Source: Myrica gale | Taxonomy: Eukaryota > Streptophyta > Magnoliopsida > Fagales > Myricaceae | Assembly (NCBI GenBank): GCA_963930655.1 | Contig: OZ005613.1 | Span: 13,896,501-13,960,500 of the forward strand | Length of the DNA stretch: 64,000 nucleotides | Reading direction: 5' to 3' | Shown: piece by piece, positions 42,841-55,188 of the stretch | Layout: each line of letters starts with the position of its first letter | How positions within the stretch are numbered: position 1 is the first letter of the stretch | The notes under the pieces: model-generated | What the model was told of the DNA's origin: nothing | Databases searched by the model: none | What the model saw: only the letters and a program-made list of their open reading frames with translations | Program-made: the position numbers and the translations under genes

Positions 42841-45800
42841 TTATGACCTCCATCCACAACAGAGGTAATGTGCAGATGGCATGCGTCCCGTCTGACGAAT
42901 GTATTTTACTTGGGAAGCTGTTTTTTCTGCCTCACGATTTCGTCTGGCTTCAGCTGCAGCTAGTTTTTCTTCTGACCTTTGACTCGCCATTGCAATCTTC
43001 TTCACCATCTTCGCCTGAGCTTGGGCTCTCAATTGTTCAACTTGGGACTGAAAATTTTTTACACTTCACTCAGTGTACCATAATTTTAAACGAAAGACTC
43101 TTCAAAAATGACATGATAGACGATTCAACCTCTGTAATTTACTTGTACTCTCCTCGTTTCCAAGGTGGAGGGTCTAGGATTCTATCATCGCCTTAAGAAG
43201 TTTTTTGACAAAAAATAAAACAAGCACCAAATGAGTCCTTTCTTTTTTTCCTTTTCCTTTTCGTTTCTTTTTGGGTCCTTAAATAAAATCACTCACCTAA
43301 GATAATGGCACAAGTTCTAGTTGACTCTAAAATTAAACAAACTAGCTGCTGTTAACTTAAAAGGTGACTCTTCAGTTCTCCAAGTTCCAAACCATACAAT
43401 CAGAGGAACACAAGATCAGTGCATGGAGTGAAGTTAGGGTCATAAAAGATTCTCTTTTTCTTTCCCGCCAATTTTGTAAAATATTAGGTCAATTAAATGC
43501 AACCTACAGTCTTAGCATCATTTAATGACCACATTACCTATCCAATTATACCCTTCTCCATCCAACAAAATGCAGGTCAAGGTCTCAAACAATAAGCCAA
43601 TGCATTCTCTGCTGACTAGATATACTCAAGGAGACAGAATTTCAATACCTCTATTCTCCGCATCTCTGCTTCTAGTTTTGCCTTCTGCTGACTTTCCCAT
43701 GCGTGGATTTTGATTTCCTCCCGCTTGTATCTGAGCACATTTAACATACTCTTGCCAAATTAGGAAAGTAGAACAAATCAAAAAAGCATCGAGCAGAAAA
43801 TACAAATCATCCTTCTACAAAACCATTGTAAATTGGTGAATAAAATTATGTGGATTGCAGATGAAACCTTGCATAACGTTTAGATTTTTCAGCTTCCTCC
43901 CACGCAGCTGCGCGTTTCTCAAATTCGATCCGTTCAAGCTCCTCCATAGCAATAGTTTCAGCAGGTTTTTTCCTTTCCTGCTCATCCTTATTTGCCCATG
44001 CAGCAATATTCATCTTACCTAGCTGGACACCAAGGGCTACAATTTCTCTCCTCGTCTTGAGCTTCAGTTCCTCTTCTGACAATTCTTTTTTGCTTTTTTC
44101 TGTTTGATTCCGTGAAACCTCATCAGTGGTATACTCCATAGGTGTGGAAGCAGGTGCCCCTATTCGAGGACTGGATGGGATCGAGGACGTAGGGCTGCGG
44201 AGAGGAGTTGTTGCCCCTACAGGAGTAGCAGTCCTAGAAGGCTCTTGACTTGGGACAGGGGTCATTTCTGTTCCCATGTCCCTCATTGAAACTGATCTTA
44301 TCGCCGGAGTGCCTGCAATACTAGATCATCAATTCCTGAAACTATGTATAAGACAAATCATTGACAAGAAACCACTTAATTCAGTTCCACTTGAGACAGA
44401 TACTTTATAGTCAATACCTAGATAGTGAAGGAATAGAGATAAGTGATCAAGCTTGTCCTCTGTCACATATATTGAATGTTTGAAATGGGGAGAAAAGAAT
44501 GCGAGGAAGAAACAAGGGGGTGACAAAATAGATACAAACGTGCCATTTTTTCACCATCCCTTATATCCCACACTGTGAATTGACAGGTCCATAGAACTAC
44601 CCATTTGAACTAAGATTGCAAGGTAGGTGTAGTTCTGAACCACCATATCCATGAGACCAGGTCAAACCTATGTGGTTTAGGCCTATAATTGCCTGAACAG
44701 CTTGGAGTAAATCCACATCCTTCTTTTTTTTGGGGGGGGGGGTGCATTACTAAGCTTCTCTGCAACCTAAGGCATAGATAACTTTTCTCCAAATAAACAA
44801 TCGCTGAGTTGTTTGAATGTTAATTCCATCACCAAACTAATTGTTAGTACCAAGGAAAAATTTGCAGATCACTGCATAATTGATGGGTAGAGCCAAAAAG
44901 TATGAACCATACAAGTTATTTGACAAGATTTTAGTGCAGAAATGTAGATCAGTATTGCATATACCAAGAGAACGAATAGAAAGATATACTTAACCCCCAC
45001 AAAATTGACAACTGATTTATAATATGGCCATCCAACTATCAATTTTGACAATTGGCACCCTAAACTGCCACTTTTTTGCAATGTGCACTTCCGTTAAAAT
45101 CTAACTGTTAAAATGAACGAAAAACAAGCCCGTAGCACAAACTTCACAGCTGATCTTAATGGAAGAGACACATTGCCAAATAAAAAGCAAATGACATTTT
45201 AGGATACCAACTGTCAAAATGGCAGTTTCAAAGACACGTAGTAAAATGGAGTCTCTATTCGAGAGGGTTAACCATAACCTTCCCAAAACCGTCCATAGAA
45301 GTTCTTCAACGAGGCAATTTTTTTCAAAAGCATGACACGTTAAAAATATCAGTATCTTCGCTAGTTCTAATTTCTGAACCTATCATTTAACATAAGGGCA
45401 ACGGCGGCTTGTCCGTACCTGTCATATCTTCGTCGGAATTTTTTGTGCAGGATAAATCCGTATGACCAACTTCCTTCAAATCCTCACATTGAGTACATTG
45501 ATCAGTTAATGTGTTCCCACCGTATGCTTGGTCCAACGTGGGGCAATCCCCAGAAGGAACAAAAGAGAACTTTTCAAGCACCATATGTGATGCAGGTTGA
45601 CAGAAATCAACTCTCTTTGTCTCTGCCATCCTGCTAACCATTGACTTATGATCATAATTAGCAGACTCCGGAGCAACCCTTCCCATATTTGTCACTGGCA
45701 ACCGATTTGCTTGGTTTTGTGAGCAATTCCTTTTAGGGTGATGAGCTTGAACATTTTGCCTGTTCATTATCCATTTTTCCGCATCATTCCACTTAGATGG

Positions 45801-47216
45801 CATGGGTCTCGACAGCGATCTCGTGAAGTGATTGTGCACTGATCTCTCACCCTTATGAAACTCAAAACTAGATGAGCTAGCGTTGCTATCATAATCGAGA
45901 TTTTCATCTTCCATGGTTCTCACAGGATGAATTGCGCTTGAATTACCACTTTCACCCTTTGAAAACTGTAGCATTTTAACACGACCCATGTCGCCATTTT
46001 CCTTTGGCAATGACTCTTTTTGCTGGCAAGAAGAGTGCTTTAAGACTGCCTCACTGGATAACTTTGACGCCAGAACTTCTAAGCTGGGAGATGTAACTGG
46101 AGGGCACAAATCTGAATTAGTACACGAGTATGGATACAAATGTTTGTTCACTGAACAAAGAATCTCCCTCTAATCGACGATTACCAACTACTAAAGCAAG
46201 CTAAGTTAAACTAATAGTAGTACTCCAGCAGTAACTACAGATTGATTCAAAATATGGTTAGTAACAGCTGCAAACCTTCATCAAAATCTCCGTTACTGGG
46301 GTCTAACAAGCCGTTCTTCACATACTCGGAGTCCTCAAGCTTGGAAGGAGAAGTTCTCGCCGAGTTACTGTTTGATCCATCCTTTTTTCGATGATGGTGA
46401 GGTCCCATTAGCTTCATCCTCAGTTTACTTGGAGAGATTATACCAGTCTGCAATCAAGGAACCAAAAACCACATTAACATGTGTATCTACATCTCATATA
46501 GAGAGTACCAAAGTTTTTCACTTCTCCATTAATTCGTGTAAATGAAGCGAACCCAGTAACTATTTGAACAATGTTGATCCAAATACGGATTATTGTGCCT
46601 TAGTTCTGTGGAGAAGTAGAGCAACAGTTTGCAAAGAAAAGCAAAGCAAAAAACAGGGTGACAAAGATCACGCGTTGTTTTTATTTTGTGGGAGGGGAGG
46701 GTGTGGAGGGCTTGTTATACACCAAATTTGTCTCTTTATAATAAAAAAAAATTATGCTCATCATAAACTTGTAAAAAGAAAGGAATAAGAAAGCAAATCG
46801 AAATTATAATACTCAATTGCACCCAACCAAAGCTCGACGGAGTACTCCCAAGTACTCATTCACCCCGCCAACATCCTAAGTTGATACAAAAAAAAAATCT
46901 GCAAATCATAATGATTCATATTTTGTAAAACAATTTGCAGAGCAAACCAAGAATAACAACTGTCATGGTTTGTACCCACATTCAAATACTTCCACTTTAT
47001 TCCCCATTGCAGAAGAATGAAACCAAAAAGGAAAACAGACAATTCATCACAAAAAACCCACACCCACAAAAGCAACTTCCAACCTGAAGAAAAAAATACA
47101 ACAAAAAACCATGATTTTCAAGAAGGCAGAAAAGCAAGAGATGGTTCTTGATCTTTCTTCAGCAGGAGCGAGAGAATGAGGCGTACCTGAACTTTTTGTA
47201 TCCTCTCGTAGTCCAT
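42841..47216 (-). CDS. Remorin family protein with long N-terminal region (6 exons, 542 aa)
   Basis: Remorins are plant-specific membrane-nanodomain scaffold proteins; their C-terminal coiled coil oligomerises and anchors at the plasma membrane. Exons in coding order, all GT-AG: 47216-47187, 46447-46276, 46111-45419, 44312-43868, 43730-43649, 43047-42841. The spliced frame is open for 542 codons. The start MDYERIQKVQTGIISPSKLRMKLMG matches the conserved N-terminus of long remorins related to Arabidopsis At2g02170. Residues about 70-420 are Ser/Thr/Pro-rich and low in order, with the conserved RDMGTEMTPVPSQEPSRT block at about 309. Remorin_C occupies about 428-537, with AAWEEAEKSKRYARYKREE and the Ala/Lys/Glu coiled coil to YIRQTGRMPS. 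The tail HYLCCGWRS has paired cysteines, possible S-acylation sites (inferred). CT-rich sequence at 47217-47330 fits a leader. Confidence 0.92.
44980..45290. mobile_element. Degenerate MITE-like repeat in remorin intron 3
   Basis: The stretch has the phrases CAATTTTGACAATTGGCACC and CCCTAAACTGCCACTTTTT in one orientation, and AACTGTCAAAATGGCAGTTT in the other. This mirrors the phrase structure of the Mutator-like MITE at 30091-30551. It sits wholly within the 1.1-kb intron 44313-45418. The ends are not defined. Confidence 0.4.
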
Positions 47217-49638
47217 TAGATCTCAATCTCTCTCAAATTTAGCAGAGGAAGAAAGAGATCTTACAGCAGTTGGGTGGGTGAAGACGTTTCAGTCTCTCTG
47301 TTTTTGTTTTCTGAGTCTGTTACTGGTCTTACATACTGACAGCTTGTGCATGTGATTCAGCTGGGAGCATGATCTGGTGAGCCTCATCCTCAGTACAGAA
47401 CCTTCTGTACCCCAACCATGATCTCGCCACGTGATTCCTATCCCACGTGGCGGGATCCAAATGGGGTAGTAGACTTCAACTACTCGCCGAGCTTTTTCCA
47501 CTTGGTGGTCGGCGTACTTCCCAACAAAACAAGCCGAGGAATTGCCGAGTCTGCCAACTTTTTTTTAATTTGGTTTTGGGAATAAATGAAGAGGGGAAAA
47601 CGTAGAAATGATTAAAAAAGAGCAGTGGGCCGAGTGGCAAATGATGAAAGGGTGGAATTGTCCCTTTCCTCTGCAATCTGCACCGTAACTTCCACAGTAA
47701 ATGGGTCCTAATCTATCAATCACAAAAATCATACGGCTCACCTAAGCAGCTTGGAACACTATTTTTGCTATGATTATCACATATTATAAGCTTTCATTTT
47801 CTATGGAATTGATTGCTCTTTCACCCCGTCCCCACCTAATCCTGTTGAACTGAGTCTCTCGCTGTTTTAGGGGATAATATTATTCTCACTGAAAAGGACC
47901 TTGCCTATTATTTATTATTTATTTTTTCTGAATTTCCTAGTCAGATTTTGTCATTTAGTACTTTGAGTAAGGCTTAATGTAAGGTGGACCGACGTGGACT
48001 TAAATTGGCTGGTTTCAATTCCGCCTACATCTACTACTTAATTTAATTACATCTTTTTCAAACCATATTGAGACTTTGGCACAACCAAGCAAGCTCGATA
48101 ATGTTTGAGCTAAAAGTTGCAGCGCTGTTACATGTTTGGATGTAACTGTGGACCTCAAATAGTCATGTTTTACATTAAGACCTTATTAAATTAAATTAAA
48201 CTTTATAATAATCTAAACAACTTAAAAAGCAACTTGACTAGTCCTAACAAAACCTAAAATGGAACATAACAAGCCCATAATATATATGATGTTTTGAAAT
48301 AAAGATTTGGGGAAAGCTAAAAGCCCATAATATTTTTCATAAAAAAATTATATTATCTTTAAACAATAAAGTATATAAAACTATCAATATATATCAAGAT
48401 AATAAAGCTAAGAAGACAAGAAAAAATAAAGAGAAATGCATGTTCAAGTGCAGTGGGAGAATAACAAATTAGAAAAAGTAAATTTCTTTCTTTCAAAAGA
48501 GAAACCATTTTGGGCAAATTAGCTTCAATTTACAAACCTCTTCAAACATCGAAAATTAGAAAAATCATAATACGGATTCTTATTTTCGATAAAAACAAAC
48601 AGAGCCTTAGATAAAAGTTATTAGAGCTACTGTACAAGTTATAGTGCAATGACTATTGGCTTATTGTCTAGTAAATTTTTTTTAGGCAACTAAAGAAATT
48701 CATTGCACTTGCTTTTGTACATCAAGTGCGGACGGACTTGGCTCAGTTAAAAAACATACTCATTAAATTGAGAGTACAACAATAAATTCTGAATACTTGA
48801 ATTGACGTCCGATCTCACAACGCAAGTATTATTTAAGTCAATAGCTTGCTTGCAGATGGTAGGAATATTCGAACTTATGTTCACCCAATGAATACGATTC
48901 GTCTTTCTAACTATTGAGTTATTGCTCTAGGCATTGTTAAACTATTTTTCAATTGTAAAATCCTAGGAGTTCATAAAGAGTTAAAAACAGAGAAAAATAA
49001 TTTTACATCTTTACCCCCACAAAAAAAAAACAGAGAATAAAAAACACCTAGCATTCCAAGCTTCAACTTTTTCTTAAGAGTATAATCAAATAACTATGGT
49101 TTCTACCAAAATCCAGGTTGTTAGTACTTTGGATCTATGGTTTTCGCTAAACAACTTTGTCTTAAGAGTATAATCAAATAACTAGTTTTATTATAATAGG
49201 TATTGTCTATCCTGATGGGAAGTTGTTTCCCTTCTAATATTATTTCTTCATTAACTCGAGAGTTTTTCATGGATTAGTGAATGATGATGGTGAGGAATTA
49301 ATAACATTAAAGGTGAAATTCTAAGTGAGTTAATAATTGGGCTCCTACTAACATATTTGATTAAGCTTTGTCTCATCTGTATTGCTATGACATTGAGCTT
49401 GATTCAAGTTTAAGTTTAAGTTCAAGTTCAAGATTTGTATTTAAGCCCATCAGCAATATTAGTATTGACTTGAGAAATTTTCAGGATTTTTCTAGAATTT
49501 TAATTTGTTCTATTAAGAAAAATTTGCTCGTGCATGAACTTACAACTTACTTGGGTTGGTTTTTTTTCCCTGATTGATAACATATTAACATCACTAATTG
49601 AATGTAAGCTATCTATTCACAATTTGTCTTTCTTTTTG
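47217..49638. other. Remorin leader/promoter region, then intergenic DNA
   Basis: 47217-47330 is CT/GA-rich and probably the remorin 5'UTR. Beyond that I see no gene. GATCTCGCCACGTG near 47421-47434 and a second CCACGTGG near 47453 contain CACGTG (G-box) cores at about 210-240 bp from the remorin start, possible light/stress elements (inferred). A 25-base block TCTTAAGAGTATAATCAAAT recurs near 49073 and 49159. Confidence 0.45.
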
Positions 49639-50100
49639 CTAAAATAATAGACGTATCCCTATGGATTGATGTTTTATCAGAAATGTACTTAGGATAAGTT
49701 TTTTTGTCCCGCCATTTTTGTGGTATTACTCGTTTCTCAATTATGTTCATCCGTCGACCTTTCGTCTATAAGCTGACGAAATTTGTTGACGTGGCAAACG
49801 TTGACCACATCATTACCAATAAAATGACGTCATATCTTTCACAGCTTCTTGAAATGACTAAAAAATTATTAGTTTCTCTTATTAGTTTTTTATCTTAATA
49901 AATTATTCATGAATATCTCAGTCGCTTCGATGAGCGACGTTAGCAAATTCTGTCAATTTATGGATAAAAGATCGACGGAGGGGCGGAGCTGGAAGACGAG
50001 TTATATCACAAGGATGGCTAGACAAAAAAACATATCATAGGGATATTTCTAAGAAAACATCAAACTACAAGGATACACGCATTATTTTAGATGGAAGCCT
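49639..50100. mobile_element. MITE with about 70-bp terminal inverted repeats
   Basis: The left arm begins CTAAAATAATAGACGTATCC. The right arm, on the opposite strand, begins CTAAAATAATGCGTGTATCC, and similarity extends about 70 bases to TTTTTTTGTC. Length 462 bp. No clear flanking duplication was found, so the superfamily is uncertain (Mutator-like from the long ends). Confidence 0.7.
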
Positions 50101-52070
50101 ATCTGTTTTGAACCTTCGGTTATCTTTCGTTTATAAAATCGTAGATAAAATTATATAGTATAATTTGAAAAGAGATAAACACAATGAGAATAACTCGTAT
50201 AATTTAATACTACTTTCATAAAAATGTGAGTCTTATATTGAAGTCTACCCGTCGTGTTTATCTATCTTTAAATTACATGTATAATTTAAACAAAAAAAAT
50301 AAAAAAGATCCTAATCCATTTTAGAAAAAATTTTGTCATCATCATTATTCTCTCCTTTTGCATCCATTCAATATGAGGATAAACTTTCTTATCTAAAAAG
50401 AAAAAAAAAAGTTTAGAAGGTAATAATAACGTGCTCCCACTTCATGTTCAAGACTTCAAAAGCTATATTCAAACTTTAGTTTAAAAAAGATTGACATTAT
50501 TATGGAAAAGAAAAAAAGGGGGGGGGGGGGGGGGGCTTCGGTATGCCTCACATGATGCAAGAATATGACCATGTCTAAAGAAGAAGAATAGTGGTACCAA
50601 ATTTGCACTCCGTTTGAATGGAAGCCATTATAATGGTGGAATTAACTTCAAAAGCTGCAGTAATACTCGACTCACGGGTATAAATTTTGAACGTCGAGAA
50701 TGTAATCTATGTGAGTAAAATATCTCAAGGTGTATTGTATCAATATTTCAAAACTACATAGGTGCAAAGTGTAATAATCCATCTCTTAAACTATACTTAT
50801 CGTTGCGATTTAATCTTTCAACTCATTAGAGTTATTTTGTCAAACGGTTTTTATCTCATCTGAATGATACGTGACTTTCTCATTGTGAATATTTAGGTGA
50901 TGTCGTGTATAAGTTATAAGTTGTTAAGATGGATTGATGTTTGTAAAAAAAAATAAAGTGTTATATTAAAATAAATGTATTTTATGAAATTTAACGTGTA
51001 AATATAAAAATAAGACGTAAATCCTAGAAAAAATTAGGAACGTGTCGTAAAATTTTTTCCTCAGTTTTAACGATTTATTTTTTGATTGGATGACGGGAGA
51101 AGTTACGCCGCTAATCTCGGTCTTTTAACTTTAAATAGAAATCGGAATAAGTTTCAAATACTCGGAGGGGAATTGACGATTTGAAGGGAACATTCACATG
51201 ATTGAGCCCATAACATAAGGAAGGAAAAGAATGGATGGATGGATGGATGGTTGTTATAAAACGTGAAGTCATCAGTCAAAGATACTTTTGGCTAAACACA
51301 TTCACCAACGCAGACTCGTGGATGAGTGGATGATGTCAGGCTCTCACAGGGGAGAGGGATATCAGGATATGCCCTGTGGGGGTTCAGAATCCTATAATTG
51401 GTTATGTTTATATCTAAAATATTAAATATTGAGTTTCAAAATTTTTAATAAATTAAATACATTTTAAATTTTTTAACATTTATATATATTTTAAATTTTT
51501 TACAAATTCTAATAAATTTTAATATTCAATTTTTTAAAAAAATTTTAAAATAATTTCACAAAATATTAACAAACAAACATCCCGAGTACCTCGACCACCT
51601 CACCCAAATCACATTTGCCCTAAAACCCATCACTTTTTCCTCTTTATTCAAAACAAAAATTATAATAATTTTCCAACATCCGTTTTTGAATTTTTCTGCA
51701 TTAAAAATAGTTTTACTTTGAGATAAAAGGATATTATAGAAAAACTTGAAAAATGTGAAAGGAACCCCCTACAGAAGACAGAATCCTACTCCTTTCTCTT
51801 CCAATGGATTTATTGAGGATATAAATCCTCGTGGGCAGTCCACAAGTAGCTTACATTCCAATGTGCCTAAAAGTTCTCACTTGCCATTTTATTTATGCCC
51901 CAAATGTTGCTATGCCTCATGTCACATCTGATTTGGACAGACTTTTATTTAAAGCCTGCAGCATAGAAAGTTGTTGCATTTTTATTATTTTAACATTTTG
52001 ATGACATTTAAAGAAAGACAAAACGAACTTCAGGTTGAAATATGGCTTTTTATTTTTCTGAAAATTGGAT
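50101..52070. other. Intergenic DNA with simple repeats
   Basis: No gene is recognised. A run of 18 G follows A-rich sequence at 50518-50535. (GGAT)n lies at 51231-51251. A stretch near 50790-50880 resembles one arm of the element at 10595-11095. AAAATTTT-rich sequence at 51395-51590 is probably another decayed MITE. Confidence 0.5.
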
Positions 52071-52077
52071 ATTTTAG

Positions 52078-52269
52078 GGGTGATTAGAACATATTTGTTT
52101 AGTCAATAATTCTAGGTCTCAACAATTTAGATAAGTCAAATACAATTCAAAAGTTTTAACTTTTATACTTACATACTCTATTTTTCACAAACTCCAATAA
52201 ATCTCAATAAAGTAAAGATTTTCAAAATTTCGAGAATATGCCCCAAAATTTTGTCAAACAAATAACACC
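52078..52269. mobile_element. Tourist-like MITE, TAG target duplication
   Basis: The left end GGGTGATTAGAACATATTTG and right end CAAACAAATAACACC are imperfect inverted repeats, flanked by TAG at 52075-52077 and 52270-52272. The interior has AAAGTTTT, TTTTTCACAAACTCCAATA and CCCAAAATTTTG blocks shared with the other family members. Confidence 0.6.
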
Positions 52270-52272
52270 TAG

Positions 52273-54303
52273 GACAGTAGGACTTGAAGTTTAGGAGTGG
52301 CTTCTCTCATAAATTCCAGGTTCAGATTTTTCATGTGTAAATAATTTTTTAAAGTCATTCAACGCTAAAATCGGATTTATCTAAAGTGCGTGACTTGAAA
52401 GAATTATACTAATTCTCTTTATCGGACTAAATTTATTAGTTAATTAAGTGAATTTTATTTCGATGAATCTATCGGACTAAATTTCTCTTTATCACTATAA
52501 AAACTGAATATTTGATCGAAGTCTTGTGCACGACTAGAAATTTGTTTGGCACAATTTACTCGAAGGTATTTCCTTCTCTCTCTTTTATTTAATCTTTTTT
52601 TTTCCTCTTTAGTCGGTCAACATATGTGTTCTCAAGGGAAGAGAGAATTTGAGAGAAGGATGTAATCAAATGAGAAATCATCTGGACAAATGTTTCTGGT
52701 CCCGGAGTTTACAAAGTACGATGTGGAATATACAAACAAATAGGGCTGAGTCCTTTATTGGAGAAACCCCCTCTTGGATTCCCCCATAGGCCTCACCCAG
52801 ATGCATCATTGAGGGACTAATTCTATTAGCAGTAGCCATTAAACATGAGCTTGATTGCACTGTAAAACCTGCTAAATTTACACGTGGCCGTATCTCATTG
52901 GTCAAAACCCATTAAAAAATAAAATTATTTGAAATTATGCAGTTCGACCAATGAATGGACCTTATTAGATGGAGCTCAGTGCTGATTAGTGTGGCTGCCA
53001 TCACTTGAGCACCACACCACACCACACCACACCACACGGCCGCATACTTATCTCTCCTATCTCGGATGCCTTTTATGGCTCAAAACCCAACTCCATTTTG
53101 TCCCCTTTCGCCCCCCCATCGCCCCCCTCTTTGATTTAGAAAAAACATTAGGGTGAGATTTATATACGATTTAATGTTCAAAGCCCTAGATAAAGGCAAA
53201 AGGGTCCTCGTATACTCCTTTGCCATCCTTTTTAGAGCCTCTTCTCAAAAGAATTTGAAGCAAAAGTTTGTGTCCAAAAACATTCTTTACACACGATATG
53301 TTGCCATTACAAACTAGTGGGGCTGTGGATTGTGGCTTGGAGCCCTAATCTCACATGTTGTGTCCCCCTCCCCCCTTGTCTCTGACCCATGTCCTTTGTG
53401 GGTTGGTGGCCATCACATAAATGTTGTCCTGGTTTACGGTTTGACCATTTGGCATTTTGTTATTTCAGAAATATGTAAAACAGATTTGCTAGTGTAAATG
53501 TTTGACCATATGTTCCACATGCCTACAGAGACAGAGTCCCACCTCATGGTGGGCTGTTATTGTCAGGGTCATGGTCATGGTTCGGGAAGAGCCAAAAAAA
53601 AAAAAGGCTAATGTCAAGAACCATGCATATAATCTTGTGATTTCTTCCTGACCTTTTTCACTTTGATCTAATTTAACCCAATGGCCAAAAAGGTGTTTGG
53701 TTTAGGAGAAAATAAAAGAGCTTGTACGAGCTAAAGTGGATGGAATCCAAATTAGAAAGTACAATTTTCAGTGGGTGTACGTTGGCTGGACCATAATCTA
53801 ATTAGGTGCTTACCATAGTACTGCGTATCCTGATTGTCAGCAACATATCAAGGCAAGCTAGGTAAATAAAAAATAATAAAAATTAAAAGAAAAGGAGGTC
53901 CATTCAAGTTGCTTAAAAGAGTTTTTATAAATGCATGCACTTAATAATATTTATCTCCATGATATACGGAAATCAGTGGTGGTTTTACTTTATAAAGTTG
54001 AAATTTCTTTATAATATTTTTTTTCTTAATTTTTATAAATTTTTGATTGACCAATTCCATATGATACCTCATTTCAATTCGAACTTTTAGCCAGCTGTAT
54101 GGAAAATTTGTCTCAGAAAGCTTGCATAGTGAGTGTTGGGAAAAAAAAGATTAAAAAAACAGGGTCTCTGAATGATGGTAGCTTTCTAACATGGGGACCT
54201 CCTGCTTTTCCTCTTTTCTTCCGATCTTTGAAAGTTTTGGCAGATTGGCTTCAAAAAGTTCCTTTCCTGTTTCCCACTTGTAGTAGTAGTAGTTCAGCTA
54301 AAT
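52273..54303. other. Intergenic DNA, no gene recognised
   Basis: No coding exon or bounded repeat was found. A (CCACA)n microsatellite lies at about 53011-53037. Confidence 0.5.
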
Positions 54304-54469
54304 GATCATTTACAATGTCCGGTCATCACTCTCTCTGTCCTGCATGAAGTTTATAGTGATTGCTCTGATTTGTTAGAGGGTCTTGCTGGTTGTGTCTGTC
54401 ATGTCGTGTCTGTGTGTTCAATTTTTAATCTAATGGTTGTTTATCGAGAAAAAAAAGATCATTTACAAT
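54304..54469 (+). mobile_element. Short retroposon with 13-bp target duplication
   Basis: GATCATTTACAAT is exactly repeated at 54304-54316 and 54457-54469. The 140-bp insert ends GGTTGTTTATCGAG and then poly(A). The poly(A) end next to the second duplicate identifies a retroposon, probably a 5'-truncated LINE in plus orientation. Confidence 0.8.
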
Positions 54470-54762
54470 CCTTTTGAAAGGAGTTTGAAAGAAGGGGTGT
54501 GGACCGTGGAGATTCACATTGTTGAAGTCGGCAATTGAAAAAAATCAATCTCCATCGTTCTCAAAGCAGGGGAGGGGAGGGGAACTAATAGGTTTGTTGC
54601 CTTCTTTAAAGTTTGGCACTCGACGATATTTCATTCTTAAACTTTAGAAGGTCTCTGAAACACTGCACGTGCGGTCAAATTTTCTGTCAACTTAGACAGA
54701 AAATGATGCATGTGACCGGCACATAACTTTTTGACTTGCTATTTACATTTATACTTCCAACT

Positions 54763-55188
54763 CGAGAAATTCACTTTTTAATCTTTATATTTTGGGTACT
54801 TTTTTATTTTCGTCCTTCAGTTTTAATTTTCAAATTTTTAGTCCTTGAGTTTTCATTATTTTACAAAATGGTCCTTCCGTCAGTCTACCGTCCATATACT
54901 TAACGGAGCTCTCTGACACGTCAGCAATTTTGACCCGATCGACCGCTACATGAAGAGGTCGACCGCTATATCAAGAGGTCGACCGCTTCATGTAGAGGTC
55001 GACCGCTCACTTTCTACACATATATCCGGTCGACCGCTTCATGTGCCGTTAAACATATGAACGACAGACTGACGGAAGGACTATTTTGTCAAACAATGAA
55101 AACTCAAAGACTAAAAATTTGAAAGTTGAAACTGAAGGACTAAAATGAAAAGGTGCCCAAAACCTAGGGACTAAAATGTCAATTTCCC
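54763..55188. mobile_element. Inner MITE with arms of about 150 bp
   Basis: The left arm reads GAAATTCACTTTTTAATC through TTTCAAATTTTTAGTCCTTG to GGTCCTTCCGTCAGTC. The right arm, on the opposite strand, reads GGAAATTGACATTTTAGTCC through TTTCAAATTTTTAGTCTTTG to AGTCCTTCCGTCAGTC. The ends sit inside the outer MITE, giving a clear order of insertion. The loop carries the 20-bp minisatellite at 54941-55007. Confidence 0.75.
54941..55007. repeat. 20-bp minisatellite in the loop of the inner MITE
   Basis: GACCGCTACATGAAGAGGTC and two variants follow in exact 20-base register (54941-54960, 54961-54980, 54981-55000), then GACCGCT. Each junction forms the palindrome GAGGTCGACC/GGTCGACC, so single strands could stack into small hairpins. 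A further GGTCGACCGCTTCATG lies at 55029-55044. Confidence 0.9.

Noticed and set aside
45443-46173. Plus-strand frames opposite remorin exon 3
   Set aside because: They are shadows of the minus-strand coding exon, which has conserved remorin-family context.
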